A stretch of 64,000 nucleotides of DNA, from positions 6,281-70,280 of the forward strand of contig JAEXAX010000032.1 in assembly GCA_023458035.1 (NCBI GenBank), written 5' to 3'. The first letter of the stretch is position 1. Each line of letters opens with the position of its first letter. Below, in pieces: positions 53,671 to 62,749 of this stretch. The DNA is from Bacillota bacterium. GTDB taxonomy: Bacteria > Bacillota > Clostridia > Lachnospirales > Lachnospiraceae. The position numbers and the translations under genes are program-made. Below the pieces are notes generated by a model that was not told the DNA's origin, ran no database searches, and worked only from the letters and a program-made list of their open reading frames with translations.

Positions 53671-55560
53671 ATGTTATTGGAACGAATTCAAAAGGAAAAT
53701 GATATAAAACAGATCCCGGAGAAAGAGTGGAGAAAACTGGCTGCGGAGATCCGCCGTTTTCTGATTCGGCATATCGCCAAAACCGGCGGACATTTGGCAT
53801 CGAATCTGGGTACAGTAGAGTTGACCATGGCCCTGCATCTTTTTCTGGAGTTGCCGAAGGATAAGCTGATCTGGGATGTCGGTCATCAGTCCTATACTCA
53901 CAAGATTTTGACCGGACGGCAGGCCGGCTTTACCACATTACGCTCCTATGGAGGAATGAGTGGTTTTCCGAAGCATAAGGAAAGCGACTGTGACGCTTTT
54001 GATACCGGCCATGCCTCGACCTCGTTATCGGCGGGGCTCGGCTATGCCATGGCAGCTCAGTTGACGCGCCGAAGAGAGAGGATTGTTTCGGTGATCGGCG
54101 ACGGTGCTCTGACCGGCGGTATGGCCTTTGAAGCCTTGAATAATGCGACCAAACTGCGTCGTAACTTTATTATGGTTCTCAATGATAATACCATGTCGAT
54201 CGCGCCGAATGTCGGCGGTATTTCATCGTATCTGGGAGAGGTCAGAACGGCCAAGCAATATGTTGAACTAAAAAACCGAGTCGTTCAAGCACTGTCCGAT
54301 TTGCCCGGTGGCAAGAATTTGATCAATCAGCTGCGCAAAACTAAAAACGGTATCAAGCAGTTGTTAATTCCGGGCATGTTATTTGAAAATCTGGGTATCA
54401 CCTACCTTGGACCGATTGACGGACATGATATTAAACGGATGCTGAAGATTCTGCACGAAGCTGAACAGGTCAAGGGACCCGTGCTGATTCATGTGATTAC
54501 CAAAAAAGGAAAGGGATATGAGATCGCTGAAAGCCAGCCGGAATTATATCACGGGATTACTCCCTTTGATCCGGAAACCGGGAAGGTTACGAAACCATCC
54601 AACAGCTTTTTAGGACCGAGCTATACGACTGTCTTTGCAGAAGCCATGGTAGAGGAAGGGAAAACTCTGCCGACGCTGGTTGGGATTACGGCCGCCATGC
54701 CACAGGGAACCGGTCTGGATATCTATGCCAGACAATATCCCAGTCGGGTTTTTGATGTCGGCATTGCCGAGGAGCATGCGGTGACCTTTGCCGGCGGCTT
54801 GGCCATGGCCGGGATGATTCCGGTGGTTGCCATTTACTCGTCCTTCCTGCAACGAGCCTATGATCAGATTATCCATGACATCTGTATTCAGAATCTGCAT
54901 GTGATTTTTGCGGTAGATCGCAGCGGTTTGGTCGGCAATGATGGAGAAACGCATCAGGGTCTGTTCGATACTGCTATGCTTTGCTCGGTTCCGAACATGA
55001 TTGTACTGGCGCCGAAAAACGGGCGTGAATTAAAAGAGATGCTTCACTTTGCCGTTCATCAGATACATGGACCGGTGGCTATCAAGTATCCGCGCGGTGA
55101 GGCGGCTGTCTGTCTGCAGGAGTTTCAGGCACCGTTGGTGACGGGACGATCCGAGGTACTGTATCGTGAAACGCAGATCGCCTTGCTGGCGGTTGGGCAT
55201 ATGGTGCCGGTGGCGGAGGCTGTCAGAAGACGCTTAAAGGATATGGATTATCAGGTCAGCCTGGTGAATATGCGCTTTATAAAGCCTTGGGATACGACTG
55301 TCTGTGAGGCGCTTGCTGCCGACCACAGCCTGATTGTGACCATGGAAGAAAGTCTGGCCTTCGGCAGTTTGGGTGAACAGATTGCGGTTCATTACCAGCA
55401 GCAGGGTATCCGGACAGAGATTCTGCCGATTGCAATTTCAGATTGTTTTGTTGAGCATGGAGATGTCAAATCACTACAGCAGGAGTTGGCTATTGACTGT
55501 GAGGCTGTGGCAGCCAGAGTGGTGGCTGCCTATTTGAAGCAGCAGGCAGAAACCAAATAA
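53671..55560 (+). CDS. dxs: 1-deoxy-D-xylulose-5-phosphate synthase
   Basis: A 629-residue thiamine diphosphate enzyme that starts the MEP isoprenoid pathway from pyruvate and glyceraldehyde 3-phosphate. ThDP motif VIGDGALTGGMAFEALNNA (about 140-160), YLGPIDGHD, VGIAEEHAVTFAGGLA and DRSGLVGNDGETHQGLFD are all present. Ribosome site AGAGGAGA, 10 bases after ispA. Together with dxr, ispA and uppS it indicates isoprenoid supply by the MEP route. Confidence 0.97.
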   Translation: MLLERIQKENDIKQIPEKEWRKLAAEIRRFLIRHIAKTGGHLASNLGTVELTMALHLFLELPKDKLIWDVGHQSYTHKILTGRQAGFTTLRSYGGMSGFPKHKESDCDAFDTGHASTSLSAGLGYAMAAQLTRRRERIVSVIGDGALTGGMAFEALNNATKLRRNFIMVLNDNTMSIAPNVGGISSYLGEVRTAKQYVELKNRVVQALSDLPGGKNLINQLRKTKNGIKQLLIPGMLFENLGITYLGPIDGHDIKRMLKILHEAEQVKGPVLIHVITKKGKGYEIAESQPELYHGITPFDPETGKVTKPSNSFLGPSYTTVFAEAMVEEGKTLPTLVGITAAMPQGTGLDIYARQYPSRVFDVGIAEEHAVTFAGGLAMAGMIPVVAIYSSFLQRAYDQIIHDICIQNLHVIFAVDRSGLVGNDGETHQGLFDTAMLCSVPNMIVLAPKNGRELKEMLHFAVHQIHGPVAIKYPRGEAAVCLQEFQAPLVTGRSEVLYRETQIALLAVGHMVPVAEAVRRRLKDMDYQVSLVNMRFIKPWDTTVCEALAADHSLIVTMEESLAFGSLGEQIAVHYQQQGIRTEILPIAISDCFVEHGDVKSLQQELAIDCEAVAARVVAAYLKQQAETK

Positions 55561-55628
55561 ATACAAATAAAAAGAAAGCTCGGACAAAGCTGCCGATCCG
55601 ATCGTCAGTCTGTCCGGAAAGATATGAA

Positions 55629-56459
55629 ATGATGAAGGAAAAGAGTAAGAAGGAACGATTGGATGTGCTGGTCATAAATCGTGGCTTGGCTCCGTCCAGA
55701 GAAAAAGCCAAGGCTCTGATTATGGCCGGTCAGATCTTTGTGAACGGAAATCGGGAAGACAAGGCCGGCACCATGATAGAGGAAACGGCGGTCATCGAAG
55801 TGAAGGGACAGGGCCTGCGTTATGTCAGCCGCGGCGGACTGAAGCTGGAAAAGGCCATACAGGTTTTTTCTATTACACTGACAGGAAAAACCTGTATGGA
55901 TGTCGGCGCGTCAACAGGAGGCTTTACCGATTGCATGCTGCAAAACGGAGCCGAGCGGGTGTACAGCATAGATGTCGGTCGAGGCCAGTTGGCCTGGAAG
56001 CTGCGCTGCGATGAGCGGGTCATCAATCTGGAGAAGACCAACATGCGCTATGTTACCCGGGCGGAAGTGGATCGTGAGATAGACTTTGCCTCGATCGATG
56101 TGTCCTTTATTTCGCTGAAGCTGATTCTACCGGTAGTCAAAACTTTACTGGCAGACACGGGAGAGGTGGTCTGTCTGGTGAAGCCGCAGTTTGAGGCCGG
56201 GAAAGAAAAAGTTGGGAAAAAGGGTGTGGTTCGCGAACCGGCCGTGCATGCGGAAGTACTGAATGCGATGATCGAAACAGCTATCGGTTTGGACTATCAA
56301 GTGGCTGGGCTGTCCTTTTCTCCGGTCAAGGGGCCGGAAGGAAATATTGAATACCTGTTGTATTTACAGTGTAACGGCAATGGGGAGCAAACAGCTGCCG
56401 ACTGGCAGGCAGCCATCATAGAGATCGTTGAAAAATCACATCAAAATTTGGATGATTAG
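55629..56459 (+). CDS. tlyA: TlyA-family rRNA (cytidine-2'-O)-methyltransferase
   Basis: A 276-residue protein. An S4 RNA-binding domain (about residues 9-70, RLDVLVINRGLAPSREKAKALIMAGQIFVNG) is followed by an FtsJ-like methyltransferase domain with MDVGASTGGFTDCMLQNGAERVYSIDVG. TlyA methylates ribosomal RNA in mycobacteria; the hemolysin name is historical. Two tandem ATGs (55629, 55632) are possible starts. It sits in the conserved dxs-tlyA-nadK-argR-recN order. Confidence 0.94.
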   Translation: MMKEKSKKERLDVLVINRGLAPSREKAKALIMAGQIFVNGNREDKAGTMIEETAVIEVKGQGLRYVSRGGLKLEKAIQVFSITLTGKTCMDVGASTGGFTDCMLQNGAERVYSIDVGRGQLAWKLRCDERVINLEKTNMRYVTRAEVDREIDFASIDVSFISLKLILPVVKTLLADTGEVVCLVKPQFEAGKEKVGKKGVVREPAVHAEVLNAMIETAIGLDYQVAGLSFSPVKGPEGNIEYLLYLQCNGNGEQTAADWQAAIIEIVEKSHQNLDD

Positions 56460-56519
56460 TCGATAGCCGAATAGCTGTTGACATGCCAGAATAGAACCGA
56501 TAAGCCTATGGAGTATACT

Positions 56520-57365
56520 ATGAAGAAGATATGTATGATCATCAACCGGGACAAGGATCCGGATGACAGTATCAGAAAAGAACTGCAGGATTATCTGCGC
56601 GGACTGGGTGTGGAAAGCATCTGCGTAGAGATGGAGGAACTGGCCGGTCTGAAGGCAGAGAATATGGAATTTATTCTGGCTCTCGGCGGTGATGGAACCT
56701 TTATTCGGGCTGCCAGGGCGGTACTGGGGAAAAATATTCCGATCGCCGGTTATAATATCGGGACTCTCGGTTTTTTGGCGGAGATTGATCGCAATAATCG
56801 GGATGTGCTGATGAAACGGCTGGTTGACGGGCAATACCGGGTAGAAACCAGGATGATGCTGGAGGGGCGGCTGTATCGTGAGGAAAATGGTCGGTATGAA
56901 CCGAGCGGTATCGGTATTGCGTTAAATGACATCGCCATTCATCGGGTATCCAACCCGCATATTCTGCAAATGGAGATTTATGTGAACGGTGCTTCTCTGA
57001 CAACATATAATGCGGATGGTACGGTTATTGCCTCACCGACCGGATCGACAGCTTACAATCTGTCAGCCGGCGGTCCGATCGTTGATCCGCGAGCCAAGCT
57101 GATGATTATTACTCCGATTGCTGCCCATACTTTAAATTCCCGCAGCATCGTATTGAGTGCGGAGGATGAGATCGAGATTCATTTGGCTAAGCGAAATGTT
57201 AATGATCGCCCGCAGGCACAGATCTTATTTGACGGTAACGAAACGTATTCGATCGACGGACATTATAAATTGGCAATTCGCCGCTCTCAATATGAGACCA
57301 AGGTAGTAAAGATTGATGATACCAGCTTTCTGGAAGTAGTAAGACGAAAAATGACGAGTACATAG
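56520..57365 (+). CDS. nadK: NAD kinase
   Basis: A 281-residue enzyme that makes NADP from NAD. GGDGT is at residues 56-60 in LALGGDGTFIRAAR, then NIGTLGFLAEID, ALNDIAIHR (the NE/D motif, here with Asp) and SPTGSTAYNLSAGGPIV. The ATG at 56520 is 6 bases after GGAG and gives the family start MKKICMIINRDKD; earlier in-frame ATGs lack a site. It is followed 14 bases later by argR. Confidence 0.95.
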   Translation: MKKICMIINRDKDPDDSIRKELQDYLRGLGVESICVEMEELAGLKAENMEFILALGGDGTFIRAARAVLGKNIPIAGYNIGTLGFLAEIDRNNRDVLMKRLVDGQYRVETRMMLEGRLYREENGRYEPSGIGIALNDIAIHRVSNPHILQMEIYVNGASLTTYNADGTVIASPTGSTAYNLSAGGPIVDPRAKLMIITPIAAHTLNSRSIVLSAEDEIEIHLAKRNVNDRPQAQILFDGNETYSIDGHYKLAIRRSQYETKVVKIDDTSFLEVVRRKMTST

Positions 57366-57379
57366 GAGAACATGGTGTT

Positions 57380-57832
57380 ATGAAAAAGAATCGACAGAAG
57401 GTAATTATTGAACTGGTAAAAACGAAACGGATAGAGACCCAGGAGGAATTGGCAGAGGCCCTGCGCGATCAGGGCTTTCAGGTGACCCAGGCGACCGTAT
57501 CCAGGGATATCCGGAATCTAAATCTGACGAAGGTTTCCGGCAGTGACGGACGCCAGCATTATACCATTCTGGAACAGCAGGAGAATACAGTCAAAAAATA
57601 TCTGCGTGTACTGCGAGAGGGGTATATCAGCGTGAAAACTGCCGGAAATATGACGGTGATCCGTACCGTTACCGGTATGGCTATGGCAGTGGCAGCGGCC
57701 ATGGATGCCTTGGATTGGCCGGAGGTACTGGGGTGTATCGCCGGAGATGACACTATTTTTTGCGCCCATCAGGATGCCGAAACGGCTCAGACGGTAGCGG
57801 ACCGCCTGATGGAGGTGGTAGGAGACGAATAA
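57380..57832 (+). CDS. argR: Arginine repressor ArgR
   Basis: A 150-residue regulator. The N-terminal winged helix (KVIIELVKTKRIETQEELAEALRDQGFQVTQATVSRDIRNL) binds ARG boxes. The C-terminal oligomerisation and arginine-binding domain has the VIRTVTGMAMAVAAAMDALDWPEVLGCIAGDDTIF stretch. In Bacillota it controls arginine metabolism and is linked with recN by conserved order. The arginine genes are not in this window. Confidence 0.96.
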   Translation: MKKNRQKVIIELVKTKRIETQEELAEALRDQGFQVTQATVSRDIRNLNLTKVSGSDGRQHYTILEQQENTVKKYLRVLREGYISVKTAGNMTVIRTVTGMAMAVAAAMDALDWPEVLGCIAGDDTIFCAHQDAETAQTVADRLMEVVGDE

Positions 57833-57833
57833 T

Positions 57834-59525
57834 ATGCTGCAAAGCTTACGAGTGGATAATCTGGCTTTGATCGATCATGTGGAGTTGGAATTGGGACCGG
57901 GCCTGACCGTTTTTTCCGGTGAAACCGGTGCCGGAAAGTCAATGCTGATCGGTGGGATCGCCATGATCCTCGGTCAAAAGGTCAGCAAAGAAAACATCGG
58001 AGATCGGGCGGATTCGGTTTATGCCGAAGGGGTTTTTACGGTGGATGCGACCGTCCGGGCCCAGCTGGAGGAGCTGGATATCGCGGTCGAGGAAGATGAA
58101 GTTATTCTGTCGCGCCGCCTATATGCCAATCGCAGTGTGGCCAGGATCAACGGTGAAACCGTTCCGTTAAGCCGGCTTAGAGAGGTCGGTCAGCTACTGG
58201 CCAGTATCCATGGTCAGCATGATACCCGCTTTTTATTGCAGTCGTCCGGACATATGCAATTTGTCGATTGGTTTGGCGGTGCGCCTTTACAGGAGGTAAA
58301 GGAAGAGGTGGACAAGCTGTATCGGCAAAGTCGGCAGCTGCACAAGGAGTGGGCCGCTTTGCAGATGGATGAGCAGGAATATCGTAAGCAGGTTGATTTT
58401 CTGGAATTTGAGCTGAACCAGATTGAAGAGGCCGGTCTGCAGCCGGGAGAGGATGAACGGTTGGAGGAAGCCTTTAAGCGTTTGGATCATCAAGCAGAGC
58501 TGATGACAGCCGCCGGTCAGGCAGCAGATATTCTCGGAAATGACGGCGGGGTTCGGGATACCATTGGAGCGGCCATCAGTGTATTAAAGCGAGGAACAGC
58601 TCTTTCGCCGCAGCTCGCTGCCATTCACGGACAATTGTTGGAAATTGACAGCCTGCTGGCAGATTCAATTGTCGAGCTTTCCGACTTTTGTGAGCAAAGT
58701 GAAGTGGATGAGGCTGAGCTGGCTGCCTTACGGGAAAGGCTGGATCTGATCAATTATCTGAAATCGAAATATGGCCGTCATCTGGAGGATATTTTGGCCT
58801 ATGCCGATGAAACGGCGATCAGGCTGGAACGGCTGCGGCAGGTTGATGAGCTGCGTCGTGATCTGGAGGAACAGATGGAACAGAATCGCCGACAGCTGGA
58901 AACGGCGGCCGGAAGGCTGTCGGTGATAAGACGAGAGGCGGCAAAAGGATTGACAGGGCGCTTACTGCAGGTCTTGGAGGAGTTACATTTTGCTCATGTT
59001 GAGGTGGACTTTATCTTTTCCGTCAGAGAACAACCGACAGCAGCCGGTTATGACGATGGCGAATTTGTGATTTCTACGAATCCCGGGCAGCCGCCGCGCA
59101 GTATGGCTAATATTGCCTCCGGCGGCGAGCTTTCCAGGATCATGCTGGCTTTGCAGACCTTGTTATCTGACCGACTCGGCCAAGAGACCCTGTTATTTGA
59201 TGAGATTGACAGCGGTATCAGCGGTATTACGGCTATGCGTGTCGGAGAAAAGCTGCAACAGCTGGCGACAAACAGCCAGATTTTGGTTATCACACATCTG
59301 GCAGCGGTGGCTGCCAGGGCAGACCGTCACTTCCTGATCTCAAAACAGGTTGCAGACGGGATGACACGAACTTTGGTTGAGCAATTGTCGGAACAGCAGG
59401 AAGTTACAGAGCTGGCACGTCTGTTGGGAGGCGATCATCTATCCGAAGCAGTACTGACCAGCGCAGCTGAATTAAAGGCGGCTGCGAGGCGTTCAGTATG
59501 GAATGCAGGATCACTATACGAGTAA
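57834..59525 (+). CDS. recN: DNA repair protein RecN
   Basis: A 563-residue SMC-like protein for double-strand break repair. Walker A GETGAGKSMLIGG is at about residues 29-41. The middle is a coiled coil (about 155-370), and the C-terminal lobe has NIASGGELSRIMLALQTLL and LLFDEIDSGISGITA. The start is 1 base after the argR stop. No LexA box is seen near it. It ends the conserved cluster. Confidence 0.96.
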   Translation: MLQSLRVDNLALIDHVELELGPGLTVFSGETGAGKSMLIGGIAMILGQKVSKENIGDRADSVYAEGVFTVDATVRAQLEELDIAVEEDEVILSRRLYANRSVARINGETVPLSRLREVGQLLASIHGQHDTRFLLQSSGHMQFVDWFGGAPLQEVKEEVDKLYRQSRQLHKEWAALQMDEQEYRKQVDFLEFELNQIEEAGLQPGEDERLEEAFKRLDHQAELMTAAGQAADILGNDGGVRDTIGAAISVLKRGTALSPQLAAIHGQLLEIDSLLADSIVELSDFCEQSEVDEAELAALRERLDLINYLKSKYGRHLEDILAYADETAIRLERLRQVDELRRDLEEQMEQNRRQLETAAGRLSVIRREAAKGLTGRLLQVLEELHFAHVEVDFIFSVREQPTAAGYDDGEFVISTNPGQPPRSMANIASGGELSRIMLALQTLLSDRLGQETLLFDEIDSGISGITAMRVGEKLQQLATNSQILVITHLAAVAARADRHFLISKQVADGMTRTLVEQLSEQQEVTELARLLGGDHLSEAVLTSAAELKAAARRSVWNAGSLYE

Positions 59526-59535
59526 GGAGGATCAT

Positions 59536-60981
59536 ATGAAAAATATAGCGCTTATTGCATCTGAATCGGTGCCGTTTATTAAAACGGGCGGCTTGGCGGA
59601 CGTAGTCGGGGCTTTGCCGAAGTACTTCGATAAGGAGGCATACGAGACCATCGTGATCCTGCCCAAATACCAGTGTATGCAGCTGCGCTGGAAGGAGCGC
59701 CTGGAATATGTGACTCATTTTTATATGGATCTGGGATGGAGAAGTCAGTATGTAGGCGTCTTGACTGCCGAATACGATGGTGTGCGGTTTTATTTCATTG
59801 ACAATGAATATTATTTTGCCGGCGGCCGGCCATACGGATATATCCATGAGGATGTGGAGAAATTTGCCTTCTTTTCCAAGGCGGCCCTGTCGGCCTTGCA
59901 GGTGATAGGTTTTCATCCCGACATTATTCATTGTCATGACTGGCAGACCGGACTGATTCCGGTGTACCTAAATGACAGCTTCCAGCAAAATCCCTTCTAC
60001 CGGGGAATTAAGACGGTAATGACCATTCATAACCTGAAGTTCCAGGGGATATGGAATCTGGAGAAGATTCAGGATACCACCGGCCTGGCGAATTACTTTT
60101 TTACCGCCGATAAGCTGGAATCCTACGGTGACGCCAATTATCTGAAGGGCGGTCTGGTCTTTGCCGATCGCATTACTACCGTCAGCAAGACCTATGCCAA
60201 TGAGATTAAGACCGCATTTTACGGAGAAGGTCTGGACGGTCTGTTAAGAGCAAAAGAAAACAGTCTGTCGGGTATCGTCAACGGTATTGATTATGAGGTC
60301 TATAATCCGGCCGCTGATCCGATGATCGTCAAAAATTTCAGTGTTGCCAATTTCCGTAAGGAAAAGATCAAAAACAAGAGAGCCTTACAGGAGGAGCTGG
60401 GGTTAGCGCAGGATGATAAGGCGGTGATGATCGGTATCGTATCACGTCTGACTGACCAAAAAGGCTTTGACCTGATTGCCTGTGTATTGGAAGAAATCTG
60501 CAGTCTGCCGATTCAGCTGGTGGTTCTGGGAACCGGGGAAGAGCAGTATGAAAACATGTTTCGTCACTTTGCCTGGAAATATCCGGATAAGGTATCGGCC
60601 AACATCTATTACTCGGATGAGTTGGCGCATAGGATTTATGCCTCCTGTGATACCTTTCTGATGCCATCGCTGTTTGAACCTTGCGGTCTCAGTCAGCTGA
60701 TGAGTCTGCGTTACGGAACGCTTCCGATCGTTCGGGAAACCGGTGGTCTCTTTGATACCGTGCAGCCGTACAATGAGTATACCGGTGAAGGAACAGGTTT
60801 TAGCTTTGCGAATTACAATGCACATGAGATGTTGGATCGGATCGAATTTGCGGTATGGCTGTTCCGGAATAAGAAGAGAGCTTGGAACAAGGTGGTGGAA
60901 CAGGCTATGAAGCAGGATTTTTCCTGGGCTGCGTCTGCCAAGGAATATGAGGTTTTGTACGAATCACTGGTGGAGAGATAG
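59536..60981 (+). CDS. glgA: Glycogen synthase (ADP-glucose)
   Basis: A 481-residue GT5 glycosyltransferase that lengthens alpha-1,4-glucan from ADP-glucose. The N-terminal KTGGLADVVGALPK (Lys16) binds ADP-glucose; HCHDWQTGLIPVYL and the C-terminal PSLFEPCGLSQLMSLRYGTLPIVRETGG are typical. ATG at 59536 follows TAAGGAGGATCAT; the longer in-frame start lies inside recN. It is separate from other glg genes, none of which occur in the window, and sits between recN and recA. Confidence 0.95.
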   Translation: MKNIALIASESVPFIKTGGLADVVGALPKYFDKEAYETIVILPKYQCMQLRWKERLEYVTHFYMDLGWRSQYVGVLTAEYDGVRFYFIDNEYYFAGGRPYGYIHEDVEKFAFFSKAALSALQVIGFHPDIIHCHDWQTGLIPVYLNDSFQQNPFYRGIKTVMTIHNLKFQGIWNLEKIQDTTGLANYFFTADKLESYGDANYLKGGLVFADRITTVSKTYANEIKTAFYGEGLDGLLRAKENSLSGIVNGIDYEVYNPAADPMIVKNFSVANFRKEKIKNKRALQEELGLAQDDKAVMIGIVSRLTDQKGFDLIACVLEEICSLPIQLVVLGTGEEQYENMFRHFAWKYPDKVSANIYYSDELAHRIYASCDTFLMPSLFEPCGLSQLMSLRYGTLPIVRETGGLFDTVQPYNEYTGEGTGFSFANYNAHEMLDRIEFAVWLFRNKKRAWNKVVEQAMKQDFSWAASAKEYEVLYESLVER

Positions 60982-61048
60982 AAACCGGAGTGCCGCCGGA
61001 GATGTTTAATGAAAAAATGAAAAAAACGGCCAAATGACAGATGCCGGA

Positions 61049-61077
61049 TTGACAGTCGGGAGAATTTGCTGTATATT
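61049..61077 (+). promoter_or_regulatory. recA promoter
   Basis: Perfect TTGACA (61049-61054), 17-bp spacer, TATATT (61072-61077). The LexA box begins 11 bases after the -10, covering the start point. Confidence 0.85.
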
Positions 61078-61087
61078 TAACAAAACA

Positions 61088-61099
61088 GAACATAAGTTC
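61088..61099. promoter_or_regulatory. LexA (SOS) box of recA
   Basis: GAAC-ATAA-GTTC with a flanking G/C-A context, a good match to the Bacillota LexA consensus GAAC-N4-GTTC. Its place at about +4 to +15 fits simple repression. Confidence 0.85.
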
Positions 61100-61115
61100 G
61101 ATTTTAGGAGGGTTC

Positions 61116-62147
61116 ATGAGTAAGACGGAAAAGCAAAGAGCATTGGAAGAAGCGATCATTAAGATAGAAAAAGATTTTGGTAAAGGTACCGTTATGAAGC
61201 TTGGTGATCACGGCTCGAATATGCAGGTAGAGACTGTATCGACCGGTTGTATGAGTTTGGACATTGCCCTCGGGTTGGGCGGTATCCCGAAGGGAAGAAT
61301 TATTGAAGTCTATGGACCGGAATCCAGCGGTAAAACCACAGTGGCGCTGCACATGGTGGCAGAGGTGCAGAAGCAGGGTGGTATCGCCGGTTTCATTGAC
61401 GCCGAGCACGCGTTGGATCCGACTTATGCCGGGCATATCGGAGTTGATATTAATGAGTTATATATTTCTCAGCCGGATAACGGTGAACAGGCACTGGATA
61501 TAGCCGAAGCCATGGTACGCTCCGGCGCCATGGACATTATCATCGTTGATTCGGTGGCGGCTTTGGTGCCGAAAGCTGAAATTGACGGAGATATGGGTGA
61601 GCAAAACGTCGGTCTGCATGCCAGATTAATGTCAAGAGCTCTGCGTAAATTGACAGCTATTGTAAATAAAACAAATTGTATCATTGTTTTTATTAACCAG
61701 CTGCGTGAGAAGGTCGGTGTTATCTACGGTTCTCCGGAGGTGACGACCGGTGGGCGTGCTCTGAAATTTTACTCATCTATCCGTATGGAGGTACGTAAAA
61801 CCGAGACCATCAAGCAGGGAAGTGATCTGATCGGCCACCGTGCCCGCGTCAAGGTCGTGAAGAATAAGGTAGCGCCACCGTTCAAGGAAGCAGTGGTGGA
61901 TATCATCTTCGGTCGAGGTATTTCGTTGGAAGGTGATCTGCTGGATATCGCTGTACAGGAAAATATTGTACAGAAGAGTGGCTCCTGGTTTGCTTACGAA
62001 GGCGAGAAGATCGGTCAGGGACGAGAGAATGCCAAGCAGTATCTGTTGGATAATCCGGAGAAGATGGCGGAGATCGACCATAAGGTAAGAAGCCTGCTGC
62101 TGCATAACCGGTCGGCAGAGGTGCAGGAAGAAAACGGAGAAGAATGA
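61116..62147 (+). CDS. recA: Recombinase RecA
   Basis: A 343-residue recombinase that coats single-stranded DNA, pairs homologous strands and triggers LexA self-cleavage. Walker A GPESSGKT is at residues 67-74; IIVDSVAALVPKAE is Walker B and NQLREKVGV lies in loop 1-2. Ribosome site AGGAGGG. It has a strong promoter with a LexA box, and its stop overlaps recX by 4 bases. Confidence 0.98.
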   Translation: MSKTEKQRALEEAIIKIEKDFGKGTVMKLGDHGSNMQVETVSTGCMSLDIALGLGGIPKGRIIEVYGPESSGKTTVALHMVAEVQKQGGIAGFIDAEHALDPTYAGHIGVDINELYISQPDNGEQALDIAEAMVRSGAMDIIIVDSVAALVPKAEIDGDMGEQNVGLHARLMSRALRKLTAIVNKTNCIIVFINQLREKVGVIYGSPEVTTGGRALKFYSSIRMEVRKTETIKQGSDLIGHRARVKVVKNKVAPPFKEAVVDIIFGRGISLEGDLLDIAVQENIVQKSGSWFAYEGEKIGQGRENAKQYLLDNPEKMAEIDHKVRSLLLHNRSAEVQEENGEE

Positions 62148-62749
62148 TGGATCGTGTTCTGAAGATAGAGCCGATGAATACAAAAAAACTGCAAATCACT
62201 CTGGAGAGTGGTTTGCAGTTTTGTCTATATCGGACGGAAGTAAAGCGGTTGGGGTGGGAAGAGGATACCGAGCTGCCGACAGCGGAATATGAGAAGCTGC
62301 GCCGGGAGATTATGCTGCCGCGCTGTAAAAAACGAATTGCCTTCTGGCTGCAGAGTCGGGATATTTCCAGCTTTGAGGTCAGAAAAAAGCTGCATCGACA
62401 ATACCCGCAGGAGGTAGTCGATGCAGCGCTTTCCTGGTATTGCGACCGCGGCTATATAGATGATACGAAATATGGAAAAAACCTGATCGAACAATGGTCG
62501 GCTCGCTATAGTCGGAGAAAGATCCGGGAAAAGCTTTGCCTCAAAGGCTTTCCGTCTGATTTTACGACCGCCCTGCTTGAGGAGAGTGAAGCCGAAAATG
62601 AACAGCAGCTGATCTGTCAGTATCTGAAACGCAAGCGAATTGCACTGCCATTGTCAGATGTCAGGGAACGGGAGCGTCTGATTCGTCGCCTGTTAAGTCG
62701 CGGTTTCAGCTGGTCTGACGTTCGTTCCGTATTGGATGCTAATTATTGA
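62144..62749 (+). CDS. recX: Regulatory protein RecX
   Basis: A 201-residue helical-repeat protein that modulates RecA filaments. The family stretches are RDISSFEVRKKLHRQYPQEVVDAALSWYCDRGYIDDTKYGKNLI and later RRLLSRGFSWSDVRSVL. It is coupled to recA through an ATGA overlap, so it too is SOS-controlled. Its 3' end overlaps the convergent deacetylase gene by 11 bases. Confidence 0.92.
   Translation: MMDRVLKIEPMNTKKLQITLESGLQFCLYRTEVKRLGWEEDTELPTAEYEKLRREIMLPRCKKRIAFWLQSRDISSFEVRKKLHRQYPQEVVDAALSWYCDRGYIDDTKYGKNLIEQWSARYSRRKIREKLCLKGFPSDFTTALLEESEAENEQQLICQYLKRKRIALPLSDVRERERLIRRLLSRGFSWSDVRSVLDANY

Noticed and set aside
56477..56505. nadK promoter starting at TTGACA
   Set aside because: The -35 is perfect but no acceptable -10 follows at 16-18 bp, and the gene is within a conserved operon.
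60986..61005. Terminator after glgA
   Set aside because: The CCGGAGTGCCGCCGG hairpin is short and is followed by mixed A/T sequence, not by a T-tract.
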